Below, piece by piece: positions 7,003 through 7,111 of a stretch of DNA of 7,111 bases; the stretch's first letter is position 1, and every line of letters starts with the position of its first letter. Location: positions 1 through 7,111 of the forward strand of contig DNGG01000281.1 of assembly GCA_003486675.1 (NCBI GenBank), in the 5' to 3' direction. The notes beneath the pieces are model-generated. The model had not been told where the DNA came from, did no database searches, and saw only the letters and a list, made by a program, of their open reading frames with translations. Made by a program: the position numbers and the translations under genes. Source of the DNA: Cyanobacteria bacterium UBA11372. Lineage in GTDB: Bacteria; Cyanobacteriota; Cyanobacteriia; Cyanobacteriales; Aerosakkonemataceae.

Positions 7003-7021
7003 AGCTTAAGTAAATTAAGCT
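7003..7021 (+). repeat. Short AT-rich inverted repeat
   Basis: AGCTTAA (7003-7009) and TTAAGCT (7015-7021) are perfect inverted copies around a five-base loop, about 90 bases after the second kinase. The stem is AT-rich and weak, so it could equally be an operator for a gene beyond the window. The 6913-7111 stretch holds no credible coding frame. Confidence 0.35.
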
Positions 7022-7054
7022 GAAGTTTAGATGAAAATAAACTCAGATCTTGCA

Positions 7055-7078
7055 CCCTGGTTAAAAACCGGGTTTCTT
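7055..7078 (+). terminator. Terminator-like hairpin, possibly an interspersed repeat
   Basis: CCC-GGTT (7055-7062, with T7058 bulged) pairs with AACCGGG (7066-7072) around an AAA loop, followed directly by TTTCTT. This fits an intrinsic terminator for the two-kinase operon, 143 bases after its last stop. TTGCA at 7050-7054 and again at 7078-7082 flanks the structure as a direct repeat. I also recall AACCGGGTTTCTTG-like sequences as a recurrent repeat in cyanobacteria, so it may be a repeat that serves as a terminator. Confidence 0.5.
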
Positions 7079-7111
7079 GCAAATAGCGTAAACTTGAAAG
7101 CCTAGATTTTT

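Noticed and set aside
6976..7003. Two TTTACAAA direct repeats 20 bases apart after the second kinase
   Set aside because: The spacing of two helical turns is suggestive, but the region is very AT-rich and the motif matches no regulator box I can name.

Overview
The window looks like chromosomal DNA of a filamentous, Microcoleus/Oscillatoria-like cyanobacterium. Support comes from seven GCGATCGC octamers (HIP1) in the first 3.6 kb, from tandem CCAATTA heptamers and short GC-rich hairpin repeats of a type I recall from such genomes, and from the families present (TPR-CHAT, DUF928, CHASE2 kinase). The genus is an inference from memory, not a measurement.

Layout: all four genes are on the + strand. 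(1) Bases 1-1686 hold the 3' part of a TPR-CHAT caspase-like protein. The frame is open to the left edge, and its first ~55 codons run through a hairpin repeat and a heptamer array. (2) Bases 1687-1982 are non-coding and repeat-rich: an inverted heptamer array, a 74-base palindromic element, a second heptamer motif and a HIP1 site. (3) Bases 1983-2702 encode a DUF928 protein with a lipoprotein-like signal peptide. (4) Bases 2703-2827 hold a good stem-loop and a TATAAT box. (5) Bases 2828-5605 encode a membrane CHASE2 histidine kinase with a C-terminal receiver. Its ATPase domain carries an in-frame repeat insertion. (6) Bases 5617-6912 encode a soluble receiver-histidine kinase, 11 bases downstream behind a strong Shine-Dalgarno. 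(7) Bases 6913-7111 are AT-rich and non-coding, ending in a terminator-like hairpin.

The two kinases form a clear operon and probably a relay: CHASE2 senses outside the cytoplasmic membrane, phosphate passes to an attached receiver, and the second protein couples a receiver to another kinase core. No HPt histidine and no DNA-binding output are encoded here. CHAT protease, DUF928 and CHASE2 genes side by side suggest one envelope-linked signalling module, but this is contextual inference.

The most notable feature is repeat DNA being translated. Because 7 and 3 are coprime, the CCAATTA array is open in all three frames of one strand and closed in all three of the other. Both arrays inside genes lie in the open orientation, and the one outside a gene lies in the closed orientation. 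No wholly new system is evident. The repeat-derived peptides in a caspase-like protein and in a kinase ATPase domain are the best leads.
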